Below are positions 1 through 9,894 of a stretch of 62,385 nt of DNA, piece by piece. The DNA lies in assembly GCA_024226735.1 (NCBI GenBank), contig JAAELL010000568.1, positions 1-62,385 on the forward strand, read 5' to 3'. A program made the position numbers and the translations under genes. The notes beneath the pieces were generated by a model. The model made no database searches. It was not told the DNA's origin and saw only the letters and a program-made list of their open reading frames with translations. The DNA is from a bacterium. Its GTDB lineage: Bacteria; Planctomycetota; UBA1135; GCA-002686595. Positions within the stretch are counted from its first letter, which is position 1, and every line of letters begins with the position of its first letter.

Positions 1-122
1 GACTGGGAGCAGTAGGACTGGGAGCAGTAGGACTGGGAGCAGTAGGACTGGGAGCAGTAGGACTGGGAGCAGTAGGACTGGGAGCAGTAGGACTGGGAGC
101 AGTAGGACTGGGAGCAGTAGGA
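1..122. repeat. 15-bp tandem repeat, eight perfect copies
   Basis: Eight head-to-tail copies of GACTGGGAGCAGTAG fill positions 1-120, and the array runs off the left window edge, so the true copy number is unknown. No convincing gene overlaps it. The following 50 bases (for example CTCCTAGTC and TGCTCCCAG) look like diverged copies in the opposite orientation. Confidence 0.95.
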
Positions 123-353
123 CGCTCCCCCGGCTCCTAGTCTCAATGCTCCCAGCCCCACCGCTCCCGGCCTTAACCGCCACGCCCGTCGGGCTCGGGC
201 ACGCAAGCGGGCACGTTTACGGGACAACGGGAGATGAAGACCGCAGGCGAGCTGACCGGGAACGGGAACGGGGGGCAACGGGGGCCGTCGCGAGGAAGGA
301 GGTAAGAGCCGCAGGGGGGTGAGGGCCGCTGAGACGAGCGACCCGATCCCCGC
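123..353. other. Intergenic region, no gene seen
   Basis: GC-rich sequence between the tandem array and the 3' end of the S41 protease gene. It has fragments resembling inverted copies of the 15-bp repeat near 130-170 and purine-rich stretches near 260-310. I see no convincing coding frame, RNA gene or terminator. Confidence 0.5.
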
Positions 354-2828
354 CTACTTGTCGCTCTTGCCCATCAACTCCCGCAACTCGCGCATCCCAT
401 CCTCCGAAATACGCCCATCCCCATCGGTCGCGTCCGCCAGCAGCTTCAGCGCCCGACGCAGCTGGCTGCGCCCGACGTCGGCGTTCGACTTCACGATTCC
501 GTTCTCGTCGACCACGTCGAACGTGTTGGCGTACGCGGGAACGTTCGTGACGTCCTGTCCGAGTTGCGTCAGCGCCGAGCGGATCGCTTCCTGGAGCTGG
601 ACGTCTTCCTGGTAGTCGCCGTACGGGAACGCGTGGCCGCGCGCGTCCTGGACACGGCGGCGCACCTCGAGGCGCAACAGGAAGCGCACGTCGTTCTTCG
701 ACAGCACGGTGTCGATCGAATCGTAGAGCTCGTCGAAGCCGGGGTACTTGGCGTGGTCGTCGCCGTCGCCCGAAGCGAGCTGGGCGAACAGCTCCTTGTT
801 GGCGTCGAAGTTGCGCTCGATGTATTCGCGCAGCTTGCGCGTGCCCTGCACCTTGCGCATCTCGACCAGGCGCCACTGCTCGCGGCGCGTCGGGCCCATC
901 TCGTGGTCGGGGTCGATGCCTCCGTTCGACTCGATGTTGCCTTCGCCGTCGAGCTCGCGGTGGATCGAACGACCCGTCGGTAGGCGGTAGCGCTCGATCG
1001 TCACCTTGATGCGCGGGGCGTAGTCGAACTCGCCGTCTTCGTCGTGGTCCTCGGTGATCTCTTCCCAGTTGTCGAAGCGACCGTTGTCGTTCTCGTCGGC
1101 GAACTCGTCGTCGTCCTCACCTGGCAGCACGAAGATGTTCTGGACCGAGCCCTTGCCGAAGCTGCGCTGGCCGACGAGCACGGAGCGCTTGTGGTCCTGG
1201 AGGGCACCCGCGACGATCTCGGACGCCGAGGCGCTGAAGCGGTTGATCAAGACGACGACGGGCATGTCCTCGGGAATCAGCGCCGGCTTGCGGGTCTTGT
1301 ATTCACGGTTGGCCTCCGACACGCGGCTCTCCGTGCGCACGACGATCTCGCCGCGCGGCAGGAAGAGGTCGGCGACGTTGCGCGCCTCCGTCAGGAGACC
1401 CCCCGTGTTGTTGCGCAGATCGAGGATCAGTGCCGTCGCGCCGTTCCGCTCAAGCTCCTGGATGCCCTTTCGCAGCTCGCTGCTGGCGACGCGGCTGAAG
1501 GTCGTCAGCTCGATCAGGCCGACGCCTCCGGGGAGCAGCTCGAAGTGCACCGGCGGGATCGTGATCTTGCCGCGCATCACGGTGACGGCCATGTCCTCGG
1601 TGGGGCGGTCGATCAGCGACGTGTCCATTCCGCGGCGCCACACGTAGAGCTTGACCGGCGTGTCGGGGCGACCCTTGAGGCGGTCGATGACGTCGTCGAC
1701 TTCCTGGCCGATCGTCGGCCAATCGTCGATGCGCACGACCTTGTCGTCGGTCATGAGTCCCGCCTTGTACGCGGGACCCGAGTAGATCGGGCGCGTGATC
1801 GTGAAGAGGTTGTCGTCGGGGTCGGAGCCGACGTAGGCGCCGATGCCGCCGTACTCGGCCTCGAGGTCCTGCTCGAACGCCTTGTAGGCTTCGGGAGAGA
1901 AGTACGCCGAGTGCCGGTCGAGGCTGTTCAACATGCCCGAGAGGGCGGCTTCGACAAGCTCCTCGCGCGTGACGTCGCTGCCCTCGAGGTGGATCGTCTG
2001 GATCAGGTGGATCAAGCGCTCGACGCGCTCGAGGTCCGGTCCGACCTTGCCCGACGAGCCGATGATCTGGCTCGCATGCTCGCGCGCGCGGCGCAGCTCG
2101 GTGTCCTTGTAGCGGCGGATGTCGAGCTGCTTGAGGTAGGCGCGCGCGAGGCGACCGTCGTCACCGGGCAGCGCCGCCAGCCGATCGAGCTCGCTCTCGA
2201 CGCGCGGCACCTCTTGGATGATCCCTTCGCTCGCGAGCCCGAGCGCGCCCTTCGCGCGCAGGTTCGGATCGGCGGAGTTGAGGAACTCGTACAGCTCGGC
2301 GCGCGCGTCGCTGACCTGCGTGCCGAGTCCGATCTTGTGGACCGCGACCGCGCACTCGACCCGCAGCAGCGGGTCCCGATCCCCGTCGCGCGCGACCTTG
2401 AGCAGCGCGTCGGCGGCGAGCTCCTTGAGGCCCGTGCCGTACTCCGAGCCCGAGCCGCCGAGGAGGTTCGCGGCGCCGAGGCCCGCCGTGTCGTCGGCGC
2501 TCCCCAGCAGGGGGACGAGGGCGTTCACGATCAGCTCGTGGTCGATTTCCTCGCCCAAAAGGCGCGCGGCTGTCAGGAAGAGGACGCCCCGGCCCTCGGC
2601 TCCGCCCGAGCGAAGGCGCCGGTCGATCGCCGCGTCGAACGGGGCCCCGATCTCGTCCCCGACCAGGCTGGCCACGGCCTGCGCGTCGCTCCAGATGTCC
2701 TCCAGCGACTTCGTGGCCGCCGCGGTCCCGCGCTCGGCCAGGATCGCTTCGACCTCGTCGGAGTCCTGGGTGGCCGGGAGAGAGGGGCTGAGGGACAGGC
2801 CGAGAAGGGCTAGAGCGGTGAGGGTCAT
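354..2828 (-). CDS. S41 family C-terminal processing peptidase with PDZ domain and EF-hand loops
   Basis: An 824-aa exported serine protease of the CtpA/Prc (S41) family, predicted to cut proteins in the cell envelope. Residues 1-20 form a signal peptide. About 30-230 is helical and HEAT-like, and a PDZ domain lies around 325-400. The catalytic core has SASASE with Ser534 and FGKGSVQ with Lys559 and Gln563, matching the Ser/Lys/Gln spacing of CtpB. Unusually, two near-canonical EF-hand loops (DENDNGRFDNWE at 578-589 and DHDEDGEFDYAP at 594-605) are inserted directly after the catalytic Gln, and a weaker one (DGDGRISED) is near the C-terminus. This suggests calcium binding next to the active site. 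It is transcribed divergently from moaC across 108 bp. Confidence 0.93.
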   Translation of the reverse strand: MTLTALALLGLSLSPSLPATQDSDEVEAILAERGTAAATKSLEDIWSDAQAVASLVGDEIGAPFDAAIDRRLRSGGAEGRGVLFLTAARLLGEEIDHELIVNALVPLLGSADDTAGLGAANLLGGSGSEYGTGLKELAADALLKVARDGDRDPLLRVECAVAVHKIGLGTQVSDARAELYEFLNSADPNLRAKGALGLASEGIIQEVPRVESELDRLAALPGDDGRLARAYLKQLDIRRYKDTELRRAREHASQIIGSSGKVGPDLERVERLIHLIQTIHLEGSDVTREELVEAALSGMLNSLDRHSAYFSPEAYKAFEQDLEAEYGGIGAYVGSDPDDNLFTITRPIYSGPAYKAGLMTDDKVVRIDDWPTIGQEVDDVIDRLKGRPDTPVKLYVWRRGMDTSLIDRPTEDMAVTVMRGKITIPPVHFELLPGGVGLIELTTFSRVASSELRKGIQELERNGATALILDLRNNTGGLLTEARNVADLFLPRGEIVVRTESRVSEANREYKTRKPALIPEDMPVVVLINRFSASASEIVAGALQDHKRSVLVGQRSFGKGSVQNIFVLPGEDDDEFADENDNGRFDNWEEITEDHDEDGEFDYAPRIKVTIERYRLPTGRSIHRELDGEGNIESNGGIDPDHEMGPTRREQWRLVEMRKVQGTRKLREYIERNFDANKELFAQLASGDGDDHAKYPGFDELYDSIDTVLSKNDVRFLLRLEVRRRVQDARGHAFPYGDYQEDVQLQEAIRSALTQLGQDVTNVPAYANTFDVVDENGIVKSNADVGRSQLRRALKLLADATDGDGRISEDGMRELRELMGKSDK

Positions 2829-2936
2829 GTGGCGTTCTCGAAGGACGGAGCGTGCTGCGGAGCGCCCTCCGGGGGCGCCCGATCACTCTACGGATCCTAG
2901 TTCGACTTCCGTGGGCGCCCTACCCAATTCATACTG

Positions 2937-3488
2937 GTGAGTCTCGAGGAGCGACCGAGCTTGAACGAACCCACACAAAGACCGGCTCTCAGCCACGTCG
3001 AAGAGACCGCGAGCGGCGCCGAGTCGCGGATGGTCGATGTCGGGGCCAAGAGCGAGACGGCGCGTAGCGCCCTCGCCCGTGCCCGCGTCGTGTTTCCGCC
3101 GGGCGTGCTCGCCGGGATCCTGCGCGAGGGTGGACCCAAGGGCGCGGTGACCGAGGTCGCCCGCGCCGCCGGCATTCTGGCCGCGAAGCGCACCGGCGAG
3201 CTGATCCCGATGTGTCACCCCCTCGGGCTCGACCACGTGGAGATCCGCTTCGACGCTCCCGCGGAGGCGGGCGACGAGGGATGCGCCGACGCCCTCGAGG
3301 TCCGCTGCCGAGCCGCCTGCACGGGCCGCACCGGGGTCGAGATGGAGGCGATGGTCGGGGCGTCGGTGGCGGCGCTGACCGTGTACGACATGACCAAGGG
3401 GCTCGACAAGGGCATCCGTATCGAGGCCGTCGAGCTGCTCGAGAAGCGCGGCGGCAAATCTGGCACCTGGAGAGCCGATGAGCACTGA
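2937..3488 (+). CDS. moaC: Cyclic pyranopterin monophosphate synthase MoaC
   Basis: A 183-aa MoaC that turns the MoaA product into cyclic pyranopterin monophosphate in molybdenum cofactor synthesis, in the cytoplasm. Family motifs are intact: LIPMCHPL (His94), GVEMEAMVG and YDMTKG (Asp151, Lys154). The proposed start is GTG at 2937; the first 30 residues are poorly conserved, so a later start is possible. The 3' end overlaps accB by 11 bp, so this gene is probably co-transcribed and coupled with the acetyl-CoA carboxylase genes, an odd functional pairing. No other moa gene is in the window. Confidence 0.93.
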   Translation: MSLEERPSLNEPTQRPALSHVEETASGAESRMVDVGAKSETARSALARARVVFPPGVLAGILREGGPKGAVTEVARAAGILAAKRTGELIPMCHPLGLDHVEIRFDAPAEAGDEGCADALEVRCRAACTGRTGVEMEAMVGASVAALTVYDMTKGLDKGIRIEAVELLEKRGGKSGTWRADEH

Positions 3489-4112
3489 ATCGACCCCCAA
3501 GGAGAAGGAGAAGGCCACGGAAGGGACGGAGACTGCGCCGGAAGGAAGAACCGGCGCCGCGTCCCCGCTACACTCCGCGGATTCCCCTGGCTCCACGAAT
3601 CCCCAACCCGCCGCAATGGACCTCAAGCTGATCCGAAATCTCGTGCGCATCATGGAGCGTGGCGAGGTCAACGAATTGGAGATCGACGACGAGAAAGCGG
3701 GTCTGCGGATCCATCTCAAGCGCGGTGAAGGGGCCCAGGGCTCCGGTGGGGGGCCCGTGGTCGTCATGCCGGGCGCGCAGGCACCGCTGCCGCACGCGCC
3801 GATCGACATCGACAGCGACGCCGACCGCGAGAGTCGTGGCGGTGGCGATGTCGACGGCGGGCTGCCCGACAACGTCGTCGAGATCCACTCGCCGATGGTC
3901 GGCACGCTCTACCAGGCATCCTCGCCCGAAGCGGAACCCTTCGTCGGGGTCGGTTCGGTGCTGGAGGAGGACACCGTGATCTGCATCATCGAAGCCATGA
4001 AGGTGATGAACGAGATCAAGGCCGAGTGCACCGGCAAGATCGTCGAGGTCCTCGTCGAGAACGGCGAGCCCGTCGAGTACGGCCAACCCCTGTTCCTCGT
4101 CGCCCCCCGTTG

Positions 4113-4113
<1 letters not shown>
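3478..4113 (+). CDS. accB: Biotin carboxyl carrier protein of acetyl-CoA carboxylase
   Basis: A 211-aa BCCP that carries carboxybiotin between biotin carboxylase and carboxyltransferase in the first step of fatty-acid synthesis. The C-terminal biotinyl domain has the EAMKVMNE signature, with Lys175 as the biotinylated residue. Residues 47-82 (MDLKLIRNLVRIMERG onward) match the usual BCCP N-terminus. The ATG at 3478 overlaps moaC and adds a 46-residue Thr/Pro/Glu-rich extension; the ATG at 3616 would give a normal-length protein and may be the real start. The central linker is Gly/Asp-rich. The stop overlaps the accC start by 1 bp (TGATG). Confidence 0.93.
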
Positions 4114-5485
<1,372 letters not shown>

Positions 5486-5489
<4 letters not shown>

Positions 5490-6466
5490 CCATGCCCGCA
5501 CTTCTAGTCTCCACGCGTTCGGTCCAGCCCTCGCCCGAGGGTCTCGTTTCGAGTCCCTGGGGTCGCCTTGGCGCCTGCCTCTGCCTCTGCCTCTGCCTCT
5601 GCCTGTGGGCTCTGACGAGCTCGTGCTACATCCAGACCCAGCGCTTTCCCGCGCCGATGCCGGCTGCCGTGGACCCGCTGCCCGATGGCACGATCCTGCA
5701 GTATCCGGCCGGGCCCGAGGAAGTGATGATCGTCCGGCACGCCGATCCCGTGCAGGTGCGGCCCCCGGGCCAGCGCGGAAGCTTTCCGCTGCAGTTCTAC
5801 GACAAGCGCATCCGGGTCAACTCGGGGGCTTGGGTGTTCACGGGCGCATCGGGACGATCCGAGGTGATCTACTCCGATGGCTCGATCGTGCTCCTGTTCG
5901 GTCTCGGCAGCGGGGTCATCGGATCGCGCAGCCGGGGCGAGCCGATGTTCATCTTCATGAACTGCGAGCGCGCGAGCATCATGTTCGGAGAGGAAGACCG
6001 CGTGCAGCTGCTCGGTGGAGCGATTCTGCGCGCGTCGGGCGGTCCGTTCGTGCTGGAGCGCGTCGAGGGCAACGTGGTGCGGCTCCGCAACCGCTCCAAG
6101 GGCGGCGGAGTGGTCCAGTACCGCGAAGAGACGATCCGGCTCGATCCAGGGCAGGTCGTCGATCTACCCCTGCTCGAAGCAGGCAGCCACCCGCTCGACC
6201 GCGATCCCAGTTTCCAGACCCTCGACGCGGCCGGCGTCCCATTGCAGCTGACCGGCGAGCTCGAGGTCGTGCCGGACGCGTCGGGCACGCGTCTGCGTGC
6301 CGTGGGCGAGCACGAAATTCGGGGCATGGGCCTCGTTTTGAGGCTGGATCCGGGCGACGAGGTGGCTTTCAGTGACCTCCAGAGAGTGACGACCCCGCCG
6401 CCGGACGATCCGGCGCCCCCCTCCTCGAGTGACGCGGCGAGCGACCCCCCGGTCGATCCCGAGTAG
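5486..6466 (+). CDS. Putative secreted lipoprotein, function unknown
   Basis: A 326-aa protein I do not recognise. It has a long hydrophobic leader whose core is (Cys-Leu)5, encoded by a TGCCTC hexanucleotide repeat, followed by LTSSC, a weak lipobox. The mature part is beta-rich; the stretch from about 120 to 240 (GSIVLLFGLGSGVIGSR, then RLDPGQVVDLPLLEAG) loosely resembles FecR-like envelope domains. The C-terminus is Pro/Ser/Asp-rich and disordered. The start overlaps accC by 4 bp, so it appears to be the last gene of the moaC-acc operon. Function is open. Confidence 0.75.
5576..5605 (+). repeat. TGCCTC hexanucleotide microsatellite in a signal peptide
   Basis: Four TGCCTC units plus a fifth ending in G encode the Cys-Leu repeat in the signal peptide of the lipoprotein gene. 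Copy-number changes would keep the frame but alter the length of the hydrophobic core. Confidence 0.9.
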
Positions 6467-6537
6467 AGCTCTGGGGCGAAGACGAGGGTTCCTGCGCAGT
6501 CCCGCACCCACTACGGCCGAAAGTGGTCATCCGAGCC

Positions 6538-7497
6538 ATGTTCAAACCCCGCGTCCTGATCACCGGCGGAGCCGGTTTCCTCGGCAGCCATCTGTGCGAG
6601 CGCTTCCTGGCGGAAGAGTACGAGGTGATCTGCATGGACAACCTGATCACGGGGGACCTCGGCAACGTCGAGCACCTCTTCCGCGAGAAGGACTTCCACT
6701 TCGAGCAGCGCGACGTCACCGAGTACATCCACGTACCTGGAAGGCTCGACGCGATCCTGCACTTCGCATCACCGGCGAGCCCGATCGACTACCTCGAGCT
6801 GCCGATCCAGACCTTGAAGGTCGGCTCGCTCGGTACGCACAAGGCGCTCGGCCTCGCCAAGGCCAAGCGCGCGCGCTTCCTGCTCGCCTCGACCTCGGAG
6901 TGCTACGGCGACCCGAACGTCCATCCGCAGTCCGAGGACTACTGGGGCAACGTCAACCCGGTGGGCCCGCGCGGCGTCTACGACGAGGCCAAGCGCTTCG
7001 CCGAGGCGATGACGATGGCGTACCACCGCTACCACGATGTCGAGACGCGCATCGTGCGCATCTTCAACACGTACGGTCCGCGCATGCGCCTCAACGACGG
7101 TCGCGCGCTGCCGGCGTTCATGTCGCAGGCGCTCGAGGGCCGGCCGCTGACGGTGTTCGGCGACGGTGAGCAGACGCGCTCGTTCTGTTACGTCGACGAC
7201 CTCGTCGATGGCATCTACCGCCTCTTGCGCTCGAACGAGGTCCTGCCGACGAACATCGGCAACCCGGCCGAGATGACGATTCTCGAGTTCGCCAATAAGG
7301 TGCTCGAGATCACGGGCAGCCAGTCGACGATCGACTTCAAGCCGCTGCCCGAGGACGATCCCAAGGTGCGCCAGCCGGACATCACCAAGGCGCGCGCGGT
7401 GCTCGATTGGGAGCCGCGCGTCGACCTCGACACGGGTCTGCGGCGCACGCTCGCCTACTTCCAAACGCGTCTCGCGGAGGGCGGAACGCTCGCCTGA
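6538..7497 (+). CDS. uxs: UDP-glucuronate decarboxylase (UDP-xylose synthase), NAD-dependent
   Basis: A 319-aa extended short-chain dehydrogenase that oxidises and decarboxylates UDP-glucuronate to UDP-xylose for exopolysaccharide or glycan synthesis. It has the Rossmann motif TGGAGFLGSH (residues 9-18), ASTSECYGDP (catalytic Ser/Thr) and YDEAK (Tyr148, Lys152). The block DYWGNVNPVGPRGVYDE is diagnostic of the UXS family rather than generic epimerases. I preferred ATG 6538, next to the conserved start; GTG 6523 in the same frame would add five residues. It is followed 59 bp later by glmS and probably serves the polysaccharide loci downstream. Confidence 0.93.
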   Translation: MFKPRVLITGGAGFLGSHLCERFLAEEYEVICMDNLITGDLGNVEHLFREKDFHFEQRDVTEYIHVPGRLDAILHFASPASPIDYLELPIQTLKVGSLGTHKALGLAKAKRARFLLASTSECYGDPNVHPQSEDYWGNVNPVGPRGVYDEAKRFAEAMTMAYHRYHDVETRIVRIFNTYGPRMRLNDGRALPAFMSQALEGRPLTVFGDGEQTRSFCYVDDLVDGIYRLLRSNEVLPTNIGNPAEMTILEFANKVLEITGSQSTIDFKPLPEDDPKVRQPDITKARAVLDWEPRVDLDTGLRRTLAYFQTRLAEGGTLA

Positions 7498-7556
7498 CGC
7501 AGGCGCGCTCCGCCCCCGGGAACGACGTTCCCCCAGAAGATTCAGCCAAGACCAGT

Positions 7557-9401
7557 ATGTGCGGCATCGTCGGAGCGATTCGGAACCAAGGCCCGGTGTT
7601 GGCCGGCTTGGTCGAGGGGTTGCGCGTGCTCGAGTACCGTGGGTACGACTCCGCGGGCGTCGCAGTCTCGGACGAGGGGAAGATCAAGTCCGCCAAGCGC
7701 CAGGGACGTCTCGACAACCTCGAGGCACGGCTCACGGACAGCTCGCTCGAGAACGGCGTCGCGGGCATCGGGCACACCCGCTGGGCGACCCACGGTCCGC
7801 CGAGCGACGAGAACGCCCACCCACACCTGGGGGCCAGCGGCTGCGTCGCGCTCGTGCACAACGGGATCATCGAGAACTGGGCCGAGCTCAAGGGGGAGCT
7901 GCTCGCGGACGGGGTCCGTTTCGTCTCCGACACCGACACCGAGGTCCTCGCGCATCTGATCGACCGCGAACGCGCCGACGCGAGCGACCTGTCGGACGCC
8001 GTGCGCCGCGCCCTGCGACGCGTCAGCGGCTACTACGCGCTCGCCGTGCTCGCGGAAACGGGTGACGGCCCCGAGCTCGTCTGCGCGCGCCAGGGCCCTC
8101 CGCTCGCTGTTGCCTTCGTCGACGACGCGGCGTACCTCGCCTCCGACGTCCTGGGCATCCTTCCGCACACGCGCGAGATCTCCTTCCTCGAGGATGGCGA
8201 CGTCGCGGTGCTGCGCCCCGGCGACGTGCAGATCACCGACTTTGGCGGCAAGAGCGTCGTGCGTCCCGCGCAGGCGATCGACTGGGATCCGGAGGACACG
8301 GGCAAGGGCGGCTGGCCGCACTACATGCTCAAGGAGATCCACGAGCAGCCCGACGTCCTCGCGCGCACGATCCAGGGCCGCATCGACGACGAGGCGGCCG
8401 ACGTCGTCTTCGAGGACGGCGCCTTCGCGAACGATGCGGTGCGCGACGTCGCGCGCATCCAGGTGATCGCGTGCGGCACCGCACTCCACGCGGGCTACAT
8501 TGCGCGGTACCTGATCGAGGGGCTCGGCGGCGTACCCGTAGACGTCGACTACGCCTCCGAGTTTCGCTACCGCGGCCCGCGGATTGTCCCCGGGACGATG
8601 GCGCTGGCGATCTCACAGTCGGGCGAGACGGCCGACACGCTCGCGGCGACGCGTCTCGCGCGCGAGCTCGGCGCCTCGGTGGGGGCGATCTGCAACGTCG
8701 CCGGTTCGAGCCAGGTCCGCGAGTCGGATCACGTGATCCTGACCCACGCAGGCCCCGAGATCGGCGTCGCCTCGACCAAGGCCTTCACGGCGCAGGTCGC
8801 CGCGGTCACGCTGCTCGCCGTGCGGCTCGGCCGTGCGCGCGGCACGCTGTCGAAGGAGGACGCCAGCGCGATCTTGAACGAGCTGAAGCTCCTGCGCACG
8901 CGCATCGAGAGCATGCTCGGCGAGCACGCCGTCGACCACGTGCGGCGCGTCGCCCAATCGCACGCCGAACAGCGCGGCTTCCTGTTCCTTGGGCGCGGGA
9001 TCAACTACCCCGTCGCGCTCGAGGGGGCCTTGAAGCTCAAGGAGATCTCCTACATGCACGCCGAGGGCTACCCCGCCGGCGAGATGAAGCACGGCCCGAT
9101 CGCGCTGATCGACCCGGGCATGACGATCGTCAGCGTCAGCAGCACGGGCCCGCTGGCCGAGAAGGTGCGCGCCAACATCGAGCAGGTCAAGGCCCGCGGC
9201 GGCGTCGTCCTCTCCGTCGGCTCCGACCCCGAGAGCCACGCGATCGCGGGGCAGTCGTTGGAGGTTCCGGCTTCGAGCGAGTGGCTGTCGCCGATTCTGA
9301 ACACGGTTCCGCTGCAGCTGCTGTCCTATGCGATCGCGGACATGCGCGGGTGCGACATCGACAAGCCGCGCAATTTGGCGAAGAGCGTGACGGTGGAGTA
9401 G
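7557..9401 (+). CDS. glmS: Glutamine--fructose-6-phosphate aminotransferase (isomerizing)
   Basis: A 614-aa GlmS that makes glucosamine-6-phosphate from fructose-6-phosphate and glutamine, the entry step to UDP-GlcNAc. The start MCGIVGA gives the N-terminal nucleophile Cys2. The glutaminase domain (1-240) has GHTRWATHG; two SIS domains follow (for example SQSGETADTL and STKAFTAQ), and the C-terminus CDIDKPRNLAKSVTVE is canonical. The frame extends 50 codons upstream, but ATG 7557 is clearly right because Cys2 must be exposed. No glmS ribozyme is evident in the 59-bp gap after uxs. Confidence 0.97.
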   Translation: MCGIVGAIRNQGPVLAGLVEGLRVLEYRGYDSAGVAVSDEGKIKSAKRQGRLDNLEARLTDSSLENGVAGIGHTRWATHGPPSDENAHPHLGASGCVALVHNGIIENWAELKGELLADGVRFVSDTDTEVLAHLIDRERADASDLSDAVRRALRRVSGYYALAVLAETGDGPELVCARQGPPLAVAFVDDAAYLASDVLGILPHTREISFLEDGDVAVLRPGDVQITDFGGKSVVRPAQAIDWDPEDTGKGGWPHYMLKEIHEQPDVLARTIQGRIDDEAADVVFEDGAFANDAVRDVARIQVIACGTALHAGYIARYLIEGLGGVPVDVDYASEFRYRGPRIVPGTMALAISQSGETADTLAATRLARELGASVGAICNVAGSSQVRESDHVILTHAGPEIGVASTKAFTAQVAAVTLLAVRLGRARGTLSKEDASAILNELKLLRTRIESMLGEHAVDHVRRVAQSHAEQRGFLFLGRGINYPVALEGALKLKEISYMHAEGYPAGEMKHGPIALIDPGMTIVSVSSTGPLAEKVRANIEQVKARGGVVLSVGSDPESHAIAGQSLEVPASSEWLSPILNTVPLQLLSYAIADMRGCDIDKPRNLAKSVTVE

Positions 9402-9616
9402 GCGGGCGTTTTTACCCCCCGCGGGATCGACGAGTAGGGGGTCCAGGGAGTCGACGGGTTCGGCACGTCGTCGAAGTCGAACAGGGCCAGTCCCGCGGTT
9501 GACCCGCCCTGGGTGACCCCACCCTGTCGGGGCATCGGCGCGCCGAGCAGCGCGGACGAGGGGAGCGAGAGGAGCAGGGAGAGCGGGAGCAGCCCAGGCA
9601 GCATCAGGGTGTGCAT
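9402..9616 (-). pseudogene. 5' remnant of a secreted-protein gene, truncated against glmS
   Basis: On the minus strand a frame from ATG 9616 encodes a convincing signal peptide (MHTLMLPGLLPLSLLLSLP, then SSALLGAPM) and about 45 further residues including ALFDFDDVPNPSTPW. It then runs into the antisense of the glmS 3' end and continues as a meaningless frame to 9326. The first part looks like the start of a larger exported planctomycete protein whose body is gone. I read it as a truncation at a rearrangement breakpoint near 9402-9415. It may be untranscribed, or it may be a chance frame. Confidence 0.45.
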
Positions 9617-9894
9617 CGAGTTGTCGTTGCCGCGGTTTCGGGTCGGAGCGAAGCATCAGAGCTAGCAGACGCCGTGGGCGACAACCCACGTGCGCGGCGA
9701 TCCAGGAGCCGCCGCGCGCGCCTTTCCGCCCCCGAGAGCCATCCTTTCCCGCCCGGTGAGGACGCTTTCCTACCCCCGTCGTGTAAGGTTTTGGGCCCTC
9801 TGGGCCGAAAGACCCATCCTCCCCTGCGACCCGCTCGGCGGGCCCGCTGAGGGCTCACAGAGCGCATTCCCCGAAACGACCCCACGAGCTACCC
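9617..9894. other. Intergenic region upstream of rfbA
   Basis: 278 bp between the signal-peptide remnant and rfbA. Short open frames exist on both strands but have Arg/Ser/Pro-rich composition typical of GC-rich shadow frames. I saw no clear promoter or RNA. It presumably contains the rfbA promoter. Confidence 0.4.

Noticed and set aside
217..876. 219-aa frame over the 5' intergenic region and the protease end
   Set aside because: Arg-rich shadow frame that overlaps the protease gene and has no motif.
2937..2966. Alternative TTG start for moaC inside the first 10 codons
   Set aside because: The sequence cannot decide between GTG 2937 and a later start; GTG is kept as the longest plausible one.
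5684..5700. TGGCAC followed by TGCA, resembling a sigma54 promoter
   Set aside because: It lies inside the lipoprotein coding region with no gene start placed suitably downstream; likely chance.
9604..9885. 93-aa minus-strand frame before rfbA
   Set aside because: Low-complexity Arg/Gly/Ser-rich translation with no RBS or motif.
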